From contig JAPEVC010000208.1 of NCBI GenBank assembly GCA_027946555.1, forward strand, positions 1 through 63,523: a stretch of 63,523 nt of DNA, given 5' to 3'. The DNA is from Gnomoniopsis sp. IMI 355080. Lineage: Eukaryota > Ascomycota > Sordariomycetes > Diaporthales > Gnomoniaceae. The first letter of the stretch is position 1. Every line of letters begins with the position of its first letter. Made by a program: the position numbers and the translations under genes. A model generated the notes under the pieces. It did no database searches, had not been told where the DNA came from, and worked only from the letters and a program-made list of their open reading frames with translations. Positions 1 through 10,923 of the stretch are shown here, piece by piece.

Positions 1-96
1 AGTCAGTACGGCGCGCGGGGAGGGGGAAGACTTCCTATACTAGTAGGGAGACGACGGGAGGGACAAGCAAAATGAAAGAGGAAACAAATAACATAC

Positions 97-355
97 GCTC
101 GCCTGGTTCAAGGATGTGAGGGTGAGTTTCATGGACAGGCTGGCCGAATTGGAGCTGTGAAGCTGGCACCACGGAGGAGATCGGGGACGGCGATGTGGAA
201 TACTGTCGAAGTCGCGTGGTGGGATTGTGGTGGTTCTGGCAGATGTGAAGGACTTCGGACGGGAGAGTCTGGGTTCGTGGGGAGGCAGCAGCACGAGGGA
301 GGATGCTGGCTGGCCTACTGGCCAACGACGAGGCCGTTGACGGTCGTATCCTCAT
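97..355 (-). CDS. Icp55-like mitochondrial aminopeptidase P, first exon only (partial)
   Basis: First exon of a gene that continues beyond the left edge. The start ATG (position 355) opens a basic, Ser/Ala-rich leader of the mitochondrial presequence type (MRIRPSTASSLASRP). The exon ends with QFGQPVHETHPHILEPGE, which matches the N-terminal start of the creatinase/aminopeptidase P domain of Icp55/XPNPEP3 proteins, where GE is followed by (L/V)TPGI. A GTATGT donor follows at 96-91, splitting the next codon after a C, which would give the expected Leu. No acceptor is visible before base 1, so the rest, including the metal ligands, lies outside the window. Icp55 removes one residue after matrix-protease cleavage of imported proteins. 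The call rests on this short motif and the presequence. Confidence 0.72.
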
Positions 356-1832
356 GGTGGAGTGGGATGTGAGTAAATGGAGAGAGAAGGTTTGCCGATG
401 TTCTGCGTGGTGGGCAGGCTTTTGGGAGGGTTGCTTTGGGTGGGTAGGTACGTACCCAGGTACTGTACCTGCCAAGCAAGGAGCTTGGGCCCGTGATTAC
501 CTAATGAGGTAAGGTGAACCTGGTGGCATGCTGCATGCAGAGAGGGTGATGAATGCGTGTGTATAAAAATTGAGTACTAAGTACCTTAACATATTATATC
601 AGGAAATCTCTGGTCATGTCTAAGACCATCAGTCACATCCAGTTACGAGATTCATGATGTGTCTGGGTTCGAACTCACATCCGTTCAAGCGACGGAGATG
701 CAAGAGGTGTGAAGTTACTCTGTGAAGGCCACTTGGATCCTTGTCATTCACATGCTAGGCTGGTACCCAAGATCATCCTCTGGCGCGATGTTTTATGTGC
801 AAGTACTTCAGCCGCCACTTCTCTTCGCGCAGATATATACCTACCGTTCGCGAACGGGAATCGTCCACAGACGACAAAGCTGTGGCAGGTGAACCAAGTC
901 GTGTCGTCGGCAATAAGAATATCCGGATCCGGAATACCTCACTCTGTCGTCGAATGGCACCCCACTCGCCTCACCTTGGAGCCAATCGGCGTTCCACCGA
1001 ACTCAAGCAACTCAACTCAGGACATGCGAGTCGGATTGCCACACAAAACAGGCGACTTGCTTGGATCATGGCCTGACACAAGTCGTTTGACTTGAAGAAG
1101 GTGTCAACTTCAAATTACCTTAAAGATATCTTGTTCAGAGAAGCCGTTTCCGCTTCATTTCCTCATCCAGACCAGCCAGCTAGCCCTTCTTAAACCAGTT
1201 CTCGGATTAGCGATGGTAGCAAATCAACAGACGAGAAAGGCTCCTGGAAGGGAGTGAATTTCGCTTTCCGGGCAGAGGATTTATAGAAAAAAATAAACGT
1301 AGTCCCATCTTGCATTTCAGAAGCCACTTAATGGTCTTGGGCGTTAGCTCAGCAATCTATGGATGCTTGGCTGCGCTTACAAATGTCACACAGGCTTGTA
1401 AATTCCATTAGGACAGACTATAAGATAGATGGTTTTGGAGGATATGTCCCTGGGACTTGCGATCAGGTGGGGATGGCAGAGTACTTGACGTCTTGAATGG
1501 GTGCCAGATGTTTTAGTCTTGATATCGGACATCTAAGTAGCCGCCCCGAACGTCCTAGTCCCCTTTATGAATCACATGTTTGTATTTTTTTGATGGTTCC
1601 AAATCTTCAGATTCAGCTGGCGGGGTAAAACGATTTCGCATTGCAAAGTCTCGGTCTATCGCATTGTTTGGAATGGTCGCATGTGTTGGCAGAAGTTAGA
1701 GATGAGGACTGTCAGGACTGCGCCTTCAGTACGTACCTACGTAACTCGGTGTATATATTCTCACCTCGGCATCGGAGATTAGCCTTAGCTACAACTACTT
1801 AACAACACCAACAACAGCAGAGACCCGCTGCA
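356..1832. other. Intergenic, no gene seen
   Basis: Small open frames here have no codon structure or recognisable motif. The stretch holds the first copy of an inverted repeat (1451-1579). A TATATAT box near 1749 and a CAACAACA-rich leader before 1833 look like a promoter for the doubtful gene that follows. Confidence 0.6.
1451..1579 (-). repeat. Inverted dispersed repeat, family 1, copy 1
   Basis: The reverse complement of this stretch aligns end to end with 8571-8700 at roughly 80% identity by eye, with a perfect core of about 26 bp in the middle. Most differences are C/T or G/A transitions, as expected for old repeats exposed to repeat-induced point mutation. No protein motif is recognised. 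It could be the end of a transposon or a solo LTR fragment. Confidence 0.75.
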
Positions 1833-2428
1833 ATGGAGCATGCCATCCTCACAAGTTGGTGCGTAAACCCGATCGAACCCAAGACCAGACAAGTCAACAT
1901 CGACTCGATCACCAGAATCCTCGAATTCACAACCATCTTGACGTCGGTATGAGGGGACATCGTCGATGGCCTCACTGGCCGCCGCAGCTGCCCAGTCGAG
2001 ACCGACGCGTTCGCCCGAGGCAGCTCATCCGTTTTACGAACTCCGGCCGCCCGTACGCGTCAAGAAGCACCGACTTCGACTCGGCCTACGCCAGATCCTT
2101 TCAACACGACGACGTCGAGCAACCAAACGAGCAGCCTTGGCCACCGAACTGGGCGGACCTCCAGAATAGCTTGCCTACCTACCTCGGCAAGTTCAGGAAA
2201 CCGCTAGCTGAGGAAGGCTTTGCACTAGCTCAGGCTCCTTCGAGTCAGCAGATTGAGCATACCATCCTCACAAGGACCTTGAAAGCTGACGTTGGATATT
2301 GTAGTCTGCGAGTTGGAGTTGAAGGAGTCCAAGCGGCGACCTGGGGCGTGCTCTTTGCTGAGGCTTACCTTCACGAACGCTTCTGTCTATTGAAAAAGGA
2401 AAGTTTGAAGGGCAGATTGAATAAATGA
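1833..2428 (+). other. Doubtful or decayed gene with a promoter-like leader
   Basis: A TATATAT box, a CAACAACA-rich leader and an ATG at 1833 resemble a real gene start. The frame opens with MEHAILTSWCVNPIEP, runs 39 codons and meets a GTATGA potential donor. Beyond it a different frame stays open from 1856 to 2428 (190 codons) but has no recognisable domain. A 20-bp segment at 1836-1855 recurs at 2255-2274 with one mismatch, giving EHAILT and EHTILT in different frames. I cannot connect the pieces into one convincing model; it may be a pseudogene. Confidence 0.25.
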
Positions 2429-2431
2429 CGA

Positions 2432-2586
2432 ATGCGGACGCAATAATCTACCGTGTAGAGTGTGTTCCATGGACACTTGTCTGCCATCAATAGACACAGC
2501 ACGCCTTGGGCAGTCAGCGAATAACTGTGATGTCAACTGCCCTATCCCACCGCGATTGTTATCACAGAAGGTACGATATAGCACTA
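2432..2586 (-). repeat. Inverted dispersed repeat, family 2, copy 1
   Basis: On the minus strand this reads as a diverged copy of 11833-11984, about 80% identical by eye. Both copies keep an open frame through a shared peptide, RAVSIDGRQVSME, preceded by GGIGQ and FADC. The second copy carries extra C-to-T and G-to-A changes. The peptide is not one I recognise. The family is probably a fragment of a mobile element or of a dispersed gene family. Confidence 0.75.
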
Positions 2587-2784
2587 CGCTGGCGCTTTCC
2601 GATTAGCAAATCCTCACCTGCTTCGGCTTGCATTGAAATAATCGCGCCTTCCCGTCACCACCCTAGAATATGATGAAGACAACCAAACACAAACAGCTCC
2701 CGAAGTTTCTGTTTATTCTCAACTGATTCTTGCTTTCTTTTCTCTCCATGTTTCTCCACCAAAGACTCTCCCCAAGTCCCTCAC

Positions 2785-3458
2785 CTGGACAGCCAACAGT
2801 ATTCTTCTTTATGCACACCGTACTGCAGCAACTCTTTGGCATTATAGATATGCAACTCTTGTCTGTCACACTATACCTGTTGCAACTTACGAGGTTGAGG
2901 TACAGGCTCGGGTATGGTTCACCACTATCGCCGTCGTTTTTAGCGCCATCTCCCTGGGCATCTTCATACCACCCTCCCAGGCATCACTCGTCTATTTAGG
3001 TATGTCTCTCCATTCTCCTTTGTCTGCACACCCCCCCCCCAACATTATCTCATTTATACCAACACTTCCATAATACTAACATTATCTAGATAGTGGCCAA
3101 CACATCTTAGACATCATGATTATCGACCTCCACTCCAACACCACCACACCCGAATCGGATTCGCCGACAGAGACAGCCGAGGTTGGGCCCCGGTGCACTG
3201 GAAGGTGTACGTGGCCGGGTTCTCGATGCTCACGACAGCCATCTGCGCGGTCGTCGCTCTCGTCTTTAGTGGCATCTCTCTCTAGTATGAGTATGGCCTT
3301 CTGCTTTCTTTCCCATCGTGCAATTGCTGATCAGAAGCAGGAGGAAGGGTGCCAGAGCAAGGCGGGAGAGGGATGAGACGACAGATGGACTGCCTCTGTT
3401 GGAGTTGAGGGATCGGGTGCTGATGACGGAGAAGAGGTTGCGGGTTGAGAGGGAGTGA
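2785..3458 (+). pseudogene. Relic of a small membrane-protein gene family (two tandem units)
   Basis: Unit one (to 3000) has a frame ending in RVWFTTIAVVFSAISLGIF, a membrane segment, followed by a GTATGT donor. Unit two starts with ATG 3116, keeps an N-terminus like that of the intact copy at 10924-11085, then needs a frame change near 3188. It goes on as VHWKVYVAGFSMLTTAICAV and ends GISL-TAG at 3283-3285. An intron-like stretch follows (GTATGA at 3285, branch TTGCTGATC, acceptor before 3341). A charged second exon reads RARRERDETTDGLPLLELRD and then RQWREAYEML, with an internal TGA at 3456. The same two-part layout recurs at 10010-10490. The frameshift and stop mark it as broken. The function is unknown. 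Confidence 0.55.
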
Positions 3459-4015
3459 CGGCAGTGGCGAGAGGCATATGAAATGCTGGCAGCTTCGGTC
3501 AGTGTTTGTCACATATAGCCAAGAACGCTTCTCACACAAAGGTCTCGTGAACTGTTGGCTTGTTTTGTCCAAGTTATGAGTAGGCTAGTGTCTGGGTCAT
3601 TTGGTCTGCGTAATGGTCATGCAGTGTGATCTTTCAAGCGGATGTGTTTGGATAAAAGAAAGAAAAGTGTTGTCAGAATCCACTATAGTCTACAGGGCTT
3701 GTACGGTAGGGATATCTTGTCTCCAGGCACCTTCTTCTAACATATATCCAATCCATAGCAACAACGTGGCAGGACTATTAGCTTTGAATGGAAGTAAACT
3801 TAAGTAAACTTTCCATTTCTGTTGTTTATCGGTTGTAGTGCTAAGTAGCTGTTACCTCTATACACATGGGGTTGTTTACTGGCAAACCCCTTCATTATGT
3901 CCTTACATTCTTGAGTCCACTAAACCCATCTGCAGTGGTATTTTTCTTTCTATGATCAATGACTGCAACTCTAGTGTAGTAAGAATAATTGTCTGTATAT
4001 AATACTTCTGGCAAC
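3459..4015. other. Intergenic, nothing recognised
   Basis: No open frame with coding character. It includes the 3' flank of the secreted apple-like gene on the minus strand. Confidence 0.6.
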
Positions 4016-5090
4016 CTATGTTGCACTGCAAGGCGGGAAAAAACACGTAGTAGTGCTAGCTTTGGTTGTTGTGGTCGTCGTTGCGGCAGCGGATGTTGTT
4101 GTAGTCGAGGACGACGTTGACGTCGAAGTCGACGATTTGGAAGTCGTGGAACTAGTAGATGTTGTTGTAGGAAGTGCCGTCGTTGCAGTAATTGACGTGC
4201 TAGTCGTCGAAGTCGTCGAAGTAGACGTGCTTTGTTTTATATTATAGTTGTTCGATCCTAAAATGAGTACACTTAGTCCTGTATTTTCCCTGGTGTCCTT
4301 GTATGGGTACTGAACATGCGCTTACCGGCGATGACAACTTGAAACTGTCCACGCCATTGGCCATTGTTCACCATGTTCGAAGCACTGGTCGCGCCCCCGA
4401 ACAATGCACAAACGATGTTCGTCCTGTTGAATGTCAGCAGTAATCTTGTCTCCCATCATTTTCCTAGCATTCACAAGACTAAAGCTGCTTCCCAATGGAA
4501 AGAGGCTGGGATGCATACATGGAAGAGGGATTTGGGCACGACGAATCAAAGCTCGGTGCAAGTGTAGGACTTCGAAGATAGTAGATATTAAAAGAAGCGC
4601 AAGCTGATCCACTGAAATAGGTGCTACAAATTGCAGCGCAAGAGGTGGGTGAGTATGAGGGCATGTTGACCCAGCCTAGATAGTTGATAGGGGTCGTATC
4701 AGACGACGTCGGTATAGCCGCACCGGCGGAGTTGACGGTCACGATGGTGTAGTTTGAGCCGCTTACTCCATAGGTTGTAGCATTGCTCGAAAAGGGCGTG
4801 TAAGCAGAAAACGACGCTGCGGTATCAGGAGAGGGCACTGGACCCGCGCCCAGAGGCATGTCCGATGTGCAGGCAGTCATAGCCATCAGCGTGGGAGAGG
4901 CTTCCTTCTGGGTGGATCCCCCATAGGCGATGATATCGTCGTAACCAGCGTCCCAAGGCCAGCCCTGTCTGAGCTTGAGCGGCACATCCCATCCTTCAAG
5001 GCCGCTATTCAAGCTCGTATGTCGCCCAGCTACAAAAGATACGATTGCGACGAGGCTGAAAGCCCGAGTGAACGATCGTAGTGAATTCAT
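4016..5090 (-). CDS. Secreted apple/PAN-like domain protein with Ser/Thr-rich tail
   Basis: Three exons (5090-4519, 4423-4326, 4257-4016) give 303 residues. The ATG at 5090 was chosen because it starts a clear signal peptide (MNSLRSFTRAFSLVAIVSF, then VAG). The middle carries a fungal apple-like Cys domain: a YLGW start, SCAAIC, ACASFNIYYLRSPTL, CPNPSS, then across the intron TNIVCALFG and NNGQWRGQFQVVIAGSNNY. This pattern is common in secreted fungal proteins of unknown role that may bind carbohydrate or protein. The last 80 residues are almost only Ser and Thr, likely O-glycosylated, as in wall-associated proteins. There is no GPI-type C-terminus; the end is CFFPPCSAT. The acidic Val-rich frame on the other strand at 4053-4247 is its mirror image. 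The gene lies head-to-tail behind the P450, 284 bp away. Confidence 0.78.
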
Positions 5091-5374
5091 CCCGACAGAT
5101 AAGCACGCCTTGCCGTTCAATGATTCGTCTTGAGAATGTGAAGACAGAAGCTTCTTGTGGACGACTTTGCACAGATTGGCGACCACGCATATCAAGTAGC
5201 ATGCGCATCGATGGCTCATTCCTGTTATAGTAAAGGCGAAAGAGCTGTGCACACCACGGCAACTATCGATGACTGACAGCTGGAGTTGCGGCCGTGCGGA
5301 ACTCGAGCAAGCAAAACCATTGTTGTACCCATGCATTGCCAAGGAACTCCAGTCTCTAAGCTGGTCATCAAAAT

Positions 5375-7343
5375 CTACTGAAGCAGCACCTTTGTGCCGT
5401 CGGCGCTTGATAGAGTAATAGTCAGGTTCTGCCGTTCGGATCCCACAGGCCCGCTTGGCTCGCTTGGTGGGATGCAAATGTTGGGAAAAGTTTGCAAAAT
5501 ACGAAGGATAGCTAGGCTCGCTTCCATTATAGCATAGTCCTCTAGACAAAAAGCAAGAAGCCAGGTCAGCAACACATTGGTCCAAAGGAATGGCAGCACG
5601 CCAAGTAGGAAAATCACAAGAGAAGTGTCCTTACTTCCCAAGCATATTCGAGGTCCAGCGTGAAAATCCAGAAAACCTCCTTTCTGGGCGACTTCATGTA
5701 GCAATTGTCCACTTTCCCATCTTTCGGGTCTATAGATAGACGCATCCGGCCCGTATATGTCTTCGCGACGGTGTAGATGATACGAAGACCATCCTATGCC
5801 CGTGCCCTTGTCTAACAAGACCGGAGAAAGGCCGTCAGCACCGCCGCCTCGCGGAAGGATTGTCGGACGAATCGCGAATCGTACATTTACGGGCAGCTGA
5901 GGATATAGACGAAGAGCTATGACGTGACGACGACATATTAGTTTGATGCTCTCGATATGGGCGGAGAAGACATTCCAGAACAGAGACTAGGCAAGTAGGC
6001 AACAACTCACTCTCGTTCAGAACACAGCGCAAGAACGGCAGCTGTTGGATTTGCTTGCGCGAGACATTCATGCCACTTTTTGGAATGGTACGTGCTATCT
6101 CCTCCTTCAGACGAGCGATGAGGTGGGGATTACGAACTAGGTGGAAGCTAGAGCAATGACACCGTGCCCTTTGGTTAGCTTCTCGTAAGCGGGCCTGATT
6201 GGGGTCACCTTGTGGGATAATTCCCAGCTCGTACTCACAAAGTCCAGCTCAGGAGACAAGCTGTGGTGTCACGCCCAGCAATGAGCACATGTAGCAACTG
6301 GTCTCGGACCAAGTCACGATCGCGCATATCACGCCACAAGTCGACAATGAATGGGTACTTGACGCTCGCGGCCTCTTCTCCATACTCCTCCAGATAATCA
6401 ATGGCCTTGTTGGCAAAGAAAGAGCCCCACTTTTGCACATTCTTGCAGGATCGACGAAATGAGGGTGGTGTATACACCCAGAATAGGTCGGCAAGACGCA
6501 GACGAATGGCAGACACAAGGCTGGCCGAATCAAAGCTATCGCGCAGGGTATCTCTGTCAGCTTTAGGTAAGCTGCTGTGAGGCTCCCCGAAGAGCAGATC
6601 AGTTGTGGTACCGAGGGTATACTCGAAGAAGAGGGGCTGTAGATCGACGACGCCATCCGGGCTAGCCCTCCGCACATTTTCGATGTTGGTGAGTAGCTCA
6701 TTTACGTGAGGCATTAATGGATCAAGCCCGACGTCACGCAAGCGAGCGAACTGTCTGCGTAGCAATTCTCGCGAATGTTTCCACGCCGGACCGTCTTGGG
6801 TGAAGATGCCCTCGCCCAGCAATGCACGCAGGCCGTCGCTGCGAGAGCCTAGAACATAGTCTTCAAAGTGGGTATTTAGGACTGCGTTGATGTTGGCGGG
6901 ATCAGTTAGAATGTACCCGTCGCCGAGAATACTGATACGAATTGTGGGAGCCGTGGCGAGGAACGGGCTCTGGAACTCAAGTAGTCGCCCGCTGGGCAGT
7001 GCTTTGTACTGCTTGATGAGAAGATCCAGAGCAAAGGGCCATTTGTAAGGTAGTGTTGCATGCACAGGTTGGCAGCCATGCTTGGCTGCCAACTCATGAG
7101 CAGCCTGCGAATTGGGTGATGGTTAGTACATAGCGACAATCTATTCAGAGTCTTTTAAAGAGGGAATTTTGTCCCATAATAAGGGTAACCGACTTGTCTC
7201 GCAGCTCTTCCTTGCCTGTACCAGTACGTCCACAAAACAAGCACAATGGCAACTCCCAGACCCCTCATCAGGCCTACGGATCTCAGTGTTGTATCCGTGG
7301 TGGTCGACTCCAAGCGCTGGAGGCTGAGACGCACGGGCTCCAT
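5375..7343 (-). CDS. Cytochrome P450 (CYP52-like)
   Basis: Five exons (7343-7194, 7104-6239, 6147-6011, 5916-5635, 5541-5375) give 533 residues. The N-terminus has one membrane anchor (LGVAIVLVLWTYWY, about residues 29-42) for the endoplasmic reticulum. Diagnostic motifs are intact: I-helix AGRDTT (326-331), K-helix ETLR (384-387) and heme loop FHAGPRICLG (469-478, with Cys476 as the iron ligand). The sequence FEDYVLGSRSDGLRALLGEGIF and the overall pattern resemble the CYP52 group and related fungal families that hydroxylate alkanes and fatty acids; the substrate is not predictable. Exon 1 ends with the unusual donor GTCGGT; the other donors are normal. All junctions preserve frame. Confidence 0.9.
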
Positions 7344-8204
7344 CTTCCAAAAGGATAATGTTAGAAGCTTTCGATCGTCATGCAACCTTATGCTCACCTC
7401 GAAAAGTGGGAGTGGCGCGAGCAGAGCCTCCGATAATGCAACCAACAATAATCTACCAGGGGCTGTAGATTGGGGTTAGGGTTGATTTAATATCAAACTG
7501 TTCAGTTAACCACGGGCCATCTCCTTTTTGATTATTATGGCTCATTGAATGCACTATTCGCGTTTTCTCGTGTTTGAAATGGGGAGCTTGAAGTTATGAG
7601 TATTACTAAGTGTATCGCAATGCCAAGTATGTGGCCTACTGACCTAGGTACCTACGTATATACCTAGGTACCTAGGAGGTACTTATTTATCTGAAAGCAA
7701 GCGCAAGTTCGAATTCAGCCAACTCGGAAGCTTGGGAGCGCCCTCCTTCCCGCTTCAGGCCAAATTATTTACGAAAAATACAGACAGCTCCTTGAGCCCA
7801 AATCAGGCTGTATCGGTGGTCTTCATGTAAATCTAAGGCGAGTGGTGCCGGCGTACGGATGTCTTCACGCGGCAATGTCATATGGGTCTACCAGGTTGAT
7901 GGACCAAATAAGCATATATGTTGGCAGGTACGATGCTGTATGCAGCCTCTGGGCCTGTTTTGATTACTCTGTCGTCCTGACTCCTGAGCCAATCCATGAA
8001 TTTCCTATAGACAATCGATAGACACCGGTAGGCATAAACTGTTTGGTCTGGTTCGTGACGGTCTGTAGACAGTAATGAGTTCACTTCACACCGTTTCAAT
8101 TCGCCCGCACGGTCAAATGCTTGTTTGGATAGAGTACTAACGAGTTGGTCCCTACCCATATTATCTGTCGAGTGTACATAATACCTATCTAGGTAACTTC
8201 CTAG
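7344..8204. other. Intergenic with ACCTAGGT palindromes
   Basis: Holds the P450 promoter and, at 7640-7682, a cluster of ACCTAGGT/GGTACC palindromes. No gene is seen. Confidence 0.6.
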
Positions 8205-8330
8205 GTACCTAGTGATGTGATGCCTTGATCCGTTCAGTGCTTTCACCAATCCCAGAGTTTCCCGTTCCCCGATGGAATACCTCGTCTCCGCATCAGTCAG
8301 TTGAAAGGAGATAAATTGCACAATCCTCAC
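8205..8330 (-). mobile_element. Retrotransposon RNase H fragment
   Basis: The minus-strand frame from 8330 begins QFISFQLTDAETRYSIGERE and continues TLGLVKAL...SRHHI. This matches the start of the RNase H domain that follows reverse transcriptase in Ty3/gypsy-like elements (typically FxSRxLxxAExRYxxxExExLAxVxAL). Similarity fades after about 40 residues, and no reverse transcriptase, integrase or LTR is visible. An intact element would be several kilobases long, so this is a small relic. Confidence 0.6.
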
Positions 8331-8570
8331 TAGTCAAAGAGTGAGTCCCAAATCAATTCTTCAGGAGCCTGTTCCTCCACGTCGCTGCTTGGACCCCTTC
8401 AACTCCAATTTGCAGCTTCCAAGTCCCAATATCGGCCTTCAAGGACCCTGTATCTAACTTCTACCATCACATGCCGCTCTTTCGAAATCAGCAATAGACT
8501 AATATTGCCGCTTACCTTGCCCCTCCCGACTGGTAGCAATTCACGGACTTATAACCCTTAAAGCTGTTGG
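8331..8570. other. Intergenic, nothing recognised
   Basis: No gene or repeat was identified between the RNase H relic and repeat family 1. Confidence 0.5.
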
Positions 8571-8700
8571 CATGTGAGTCGTGAAAGGGGCTAGGACGTC
8601 CGAGACGGCCACTTAGACGTCCGATATCAAGACTAAAACATCTGGTACCCATTCAACACGCCATATACTCTGCCATCGCCGCCCGTTCGCAATCCCAGTC
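8571..8700 (+). repeat. Inverted dispersed repeat, family 1, copy 2
   Basis: Partner of 1451-1579 in opposite orientation. It lies about 300 bp upstream of the small secreted-protein gene and so may contribute to that gene's promoter region. Confidence 0.75.
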
Positions 8701-9001
8701 GCTTATCTTGCAGAACTAATTCATGATATGCCCTCGTGACATCAAGCCCGTGTGGATCTAGTAGGTCTAACCGCTTCCTGGTCAATCTTGAGCTGTCACC
8801 TTCAGTGGTCCTTGAGAGGCACGATGGGGCTACGTTCAGTATTTATTTGAGGGCCTCTGGCCACTGTCGAGGAAACTACCTAACCTCAGTCTCTTTCATC
8901 TCTCCTCTATTCCTTTGGAACAATTCCCAGACCAAAATTTCTAAATTACAACCCCAGTTGATCACGATTTATGCAAATATCCTCCCGCAGCATCAAACAA
9001 T

Positions 9002-9316
9002 ATGCGGTTATTTTCCCTCTCCGTTCTTCTCGCCCTGGCAGCCTTGGGAAGATCGCTCCCAGTCGAGTCGAACACATTACCGGCGGCAACAATGGAAATG
9101 GCCAGCGATGTGGATTCCGGCGTGGATTCCGGCGTGGATTCGAACTCTATCGTGGATGATGACATTGTGGAATTGTCCTGCAGTAAGGCCATGATGCACA
9201 TGTGCCTCGTGAAGAAGAAGTGGGACCCGCATAACTTATGCGATACCGTGGGAATCCCGGGTGTTCCCTGTGGTATGTTCCCACCAAAAAGGTTCTGCGA
9301 CCGGTGTTGGGAGTAG
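9002..9316 (+). CDS. Small secreted cysteine-containing protein (candidate effector)
   Basis: Single exon, 104 residues. A classical signal peptide (MRLFSLSVLLALAALGRSLP) starts at the ATG, which follows a CATCAAACAAT leader. Next comes an acidic linker with a VDSG repeat (residues about 37-48) and a C-terminal half with six cysteines (ELSC, HMC, NLC, VPC, RFC, RCWE), an even number that could form three disulfides. Size, secretion signal and cysteine content fit the general definition of fungal effector candidates; no known fold is recognised. It sits alone between repeat relics, a common setting for fast-evolving secreted proteins. The minus-strand frame at 8962-9201 is its shadow. Confidence 0.75.
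   Translation: MRLFSLSVLLALAALGRSLPVESNTLPAATMEMASDVDSGVDSGVDSNSIVDDDIVELSCSKAMMHMCLVKKKWDPHNLCDTVGIPGVPCGMFPPKRFCDRCWE
9110..9142 (+). repeat. 12-bp tandem repeat inside the secreted-protein gene
   Basis: GTGGATTCCGGC occurs twice and partly a third time, encoding VDSGVDSGVDS in the acidic linker. Copy number could vary between strains without breaking the frame. Confidence 0.85.
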
Positions 9317-10009
9317 AACGCATCTATCTACCTAGGTAGGCAGTTATGCTGCTACTCATATACGAAGGACCGAACACGCACGTCCCATCCTACAGACAGA
9401 TTGTACCGTACAAGGACATGTATCGTACAAGGACATATTGAGTGAATACACTATCTAGGGTGGTTGGGATCACGGCTTCACGAGGAACTCCAAAATTTAT
9501 CGAGTTCGCATACAACGATGTTTTCAAGGCCAATTTCTCAGCGCAAGTCTATATAATGATGTGAATGACGGTTCCGTTCCGGAAGTGAGGCCTTCGCAAG
9601 ATTCAAGGATGCGTGCTCCGTGTTGTACTGATCGTGGAGCGCATAATTTTCTTAGCCAATGGCAACAGCAATACGTCCTGGTCTCCAACAAACATTATGA
9701 CCGACTATTGAGAGCATGTGTCTGGCCGTTCTCTGTGTACAGCCTCCCACCACTTTGATAAGGGCCATCGCACCTTCGACTTACCACACCTGGGCACTGA
9801 CATCGGCTCTGAGTACCAGGTAAACAAGAATACCTACCTAGGTGTATAGCCCTTGCCGTCCCTGCTCGTTGTCTTCGATATTTCCCTTCCTTTTTCGCTT
9901 TCTCTTTTTCCCCCTCAACATCGCCACGCCTGACTTCTTTTTTACCACGTTCAATATATTAACTAGTATCAACTAGTCACTCAATCAACATACGTTACTT
10001 AAAATCAAT
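9317..10009. other. Intergenic, nothing recognised
   Basis: No coding frame with recognisable content. It contains two ACCTAGGT palindromes (near 9331 and 9836) and a pyrimidine-rich leader (9870-9960) before the membrane-protein relic. Confidence 0.5.
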
Positions 10010-10490
10010 ATGCAGCGCATCCTTACCATCACCTCCTCCCTCAGCGGCAGGGCTGCCAACCCTGACACAAGCACGAATGACGAGAAGTAGGAAATTACCG
10101 TAACGGGAATGGCAAAGGCAACCCTGGCCGCCCTCATCATCAACGCTCTCTGCAGCATTTTTAACGCCCTCCTCAACTCGTTCATTACCTAGTATGTCTC
10201 TCTATTGCCCTTTATTTGCAATTATACTAACCAGAGCAGGAAGAGTGGAAGCAGAGACAAGAGGGCCAGAGACGACGAGGATGGCCTCTCGTCGTCTCAG
10301 TGGCGAGACAGGGCCATCGTGGCGGAGGGGCTGCTGGCGGCTGAGGTAGACCGACGACAATGGCTGGAGGGCTATTTAAATAAGATTTGCCAATCGGCGT
10401 TCGGTCAGAGGTTTGTCTCTCTTTTGTCCTTTACATTATACAGTTATCTTCAGTAATTCTGACCGGAAGCAGGAGGCCGCAGCCCGAGAC
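10010..10490 (+). pseudogene. Small membrane-protein family, copy B (broken)
   Basis: ATG 10010 opens a frame with an in-frame TAG at 10088, aligned where the intact copy has the Trp of VHW, as expected from TGG to TAG. It continues as a membrane segment (MAKATLAALIINALCSIFNA) and ends in TAG at 10190-10192. A GTATGT donor at 10192 and a TACTAAC branch point lead to a charged second exon from about 10238: RDKRARDDEDGL, WRDRAIVAEGLL and RRQWLEGYL. That exon aligns with the one at 3341-3458, and a further intron-like GTTTGT follows it. Function is unknown. The pattern suggests a membrane anchor plus a coiled cytosolic part. Confidence 0.55.
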
Positions 10491-10923
10491 AGGGCCATCC
10501 AACCAATGACGGAGCCTCGGCGGAACATTCCTTACGACAACATCAATACGTTGCATCAATTAGACATCATCACCTAGACATCATCACCTAGGCAACATCA
10601 CATATATGTCCGACTCCTCAGCTGCCCAGGTGCATGTCGGTCATCAAGTGAAGGTATGAGTGCATCAGTGAAATTTTGTAGTGATTGTATGCCCCTCCAT
10701 AGCCGTTACCCTGACCGACTCCAGAGTCGTCCGAGACATTGTTCCCAGGTGATTGCTACCGTTTTGATTCCGTCCCAGCTGGTCATCCCTCAACTTAGGT
10801 ACCAAAGACAGCCCGAGGTCATTTCGCCTCATCTCTCGCCCACCTTGCTCTGACATAAGTCATCCTGTTTCTGATTAGCAACTATACGATGGGAACGACA
10901 GCAGCCCCAACGACCTACCGATG
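10491..10923 (-). pseudogene. Decayed downstream exon of membrane-protein copy C
   Basis: On the minus strand, about 10890 to 10740 aligns with the intron and second exon of the other copies: branch TTGCTAATCAG, acceptor ACAG, then VRARWARDEA and, after a frame break, LVPKLRDD. In-frame stops and a shift show decay. Part of the rest (10640-10690) resembles 12165-12215. No other gene is seen. Confidence 0.45.

Noticed and set aside
640..700. GGGTTCGAACTC, resembling a tRNA T arm
   Set aside because: No matching acceptor, D or anticodon arms around it.
4053..4247. Val/Asp-rich 64-codon frame on the plus strand
   Set aside because: It is the mirror image of the Ser/Thr-rich tail of the secreted apple-like protein on the other strand.
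7464..7488. GGGGTTAGGGTT, telomere-like
   Set aside because: Only about two TTAGGG-like units; too short for a telomere or interstitial telomeric array.
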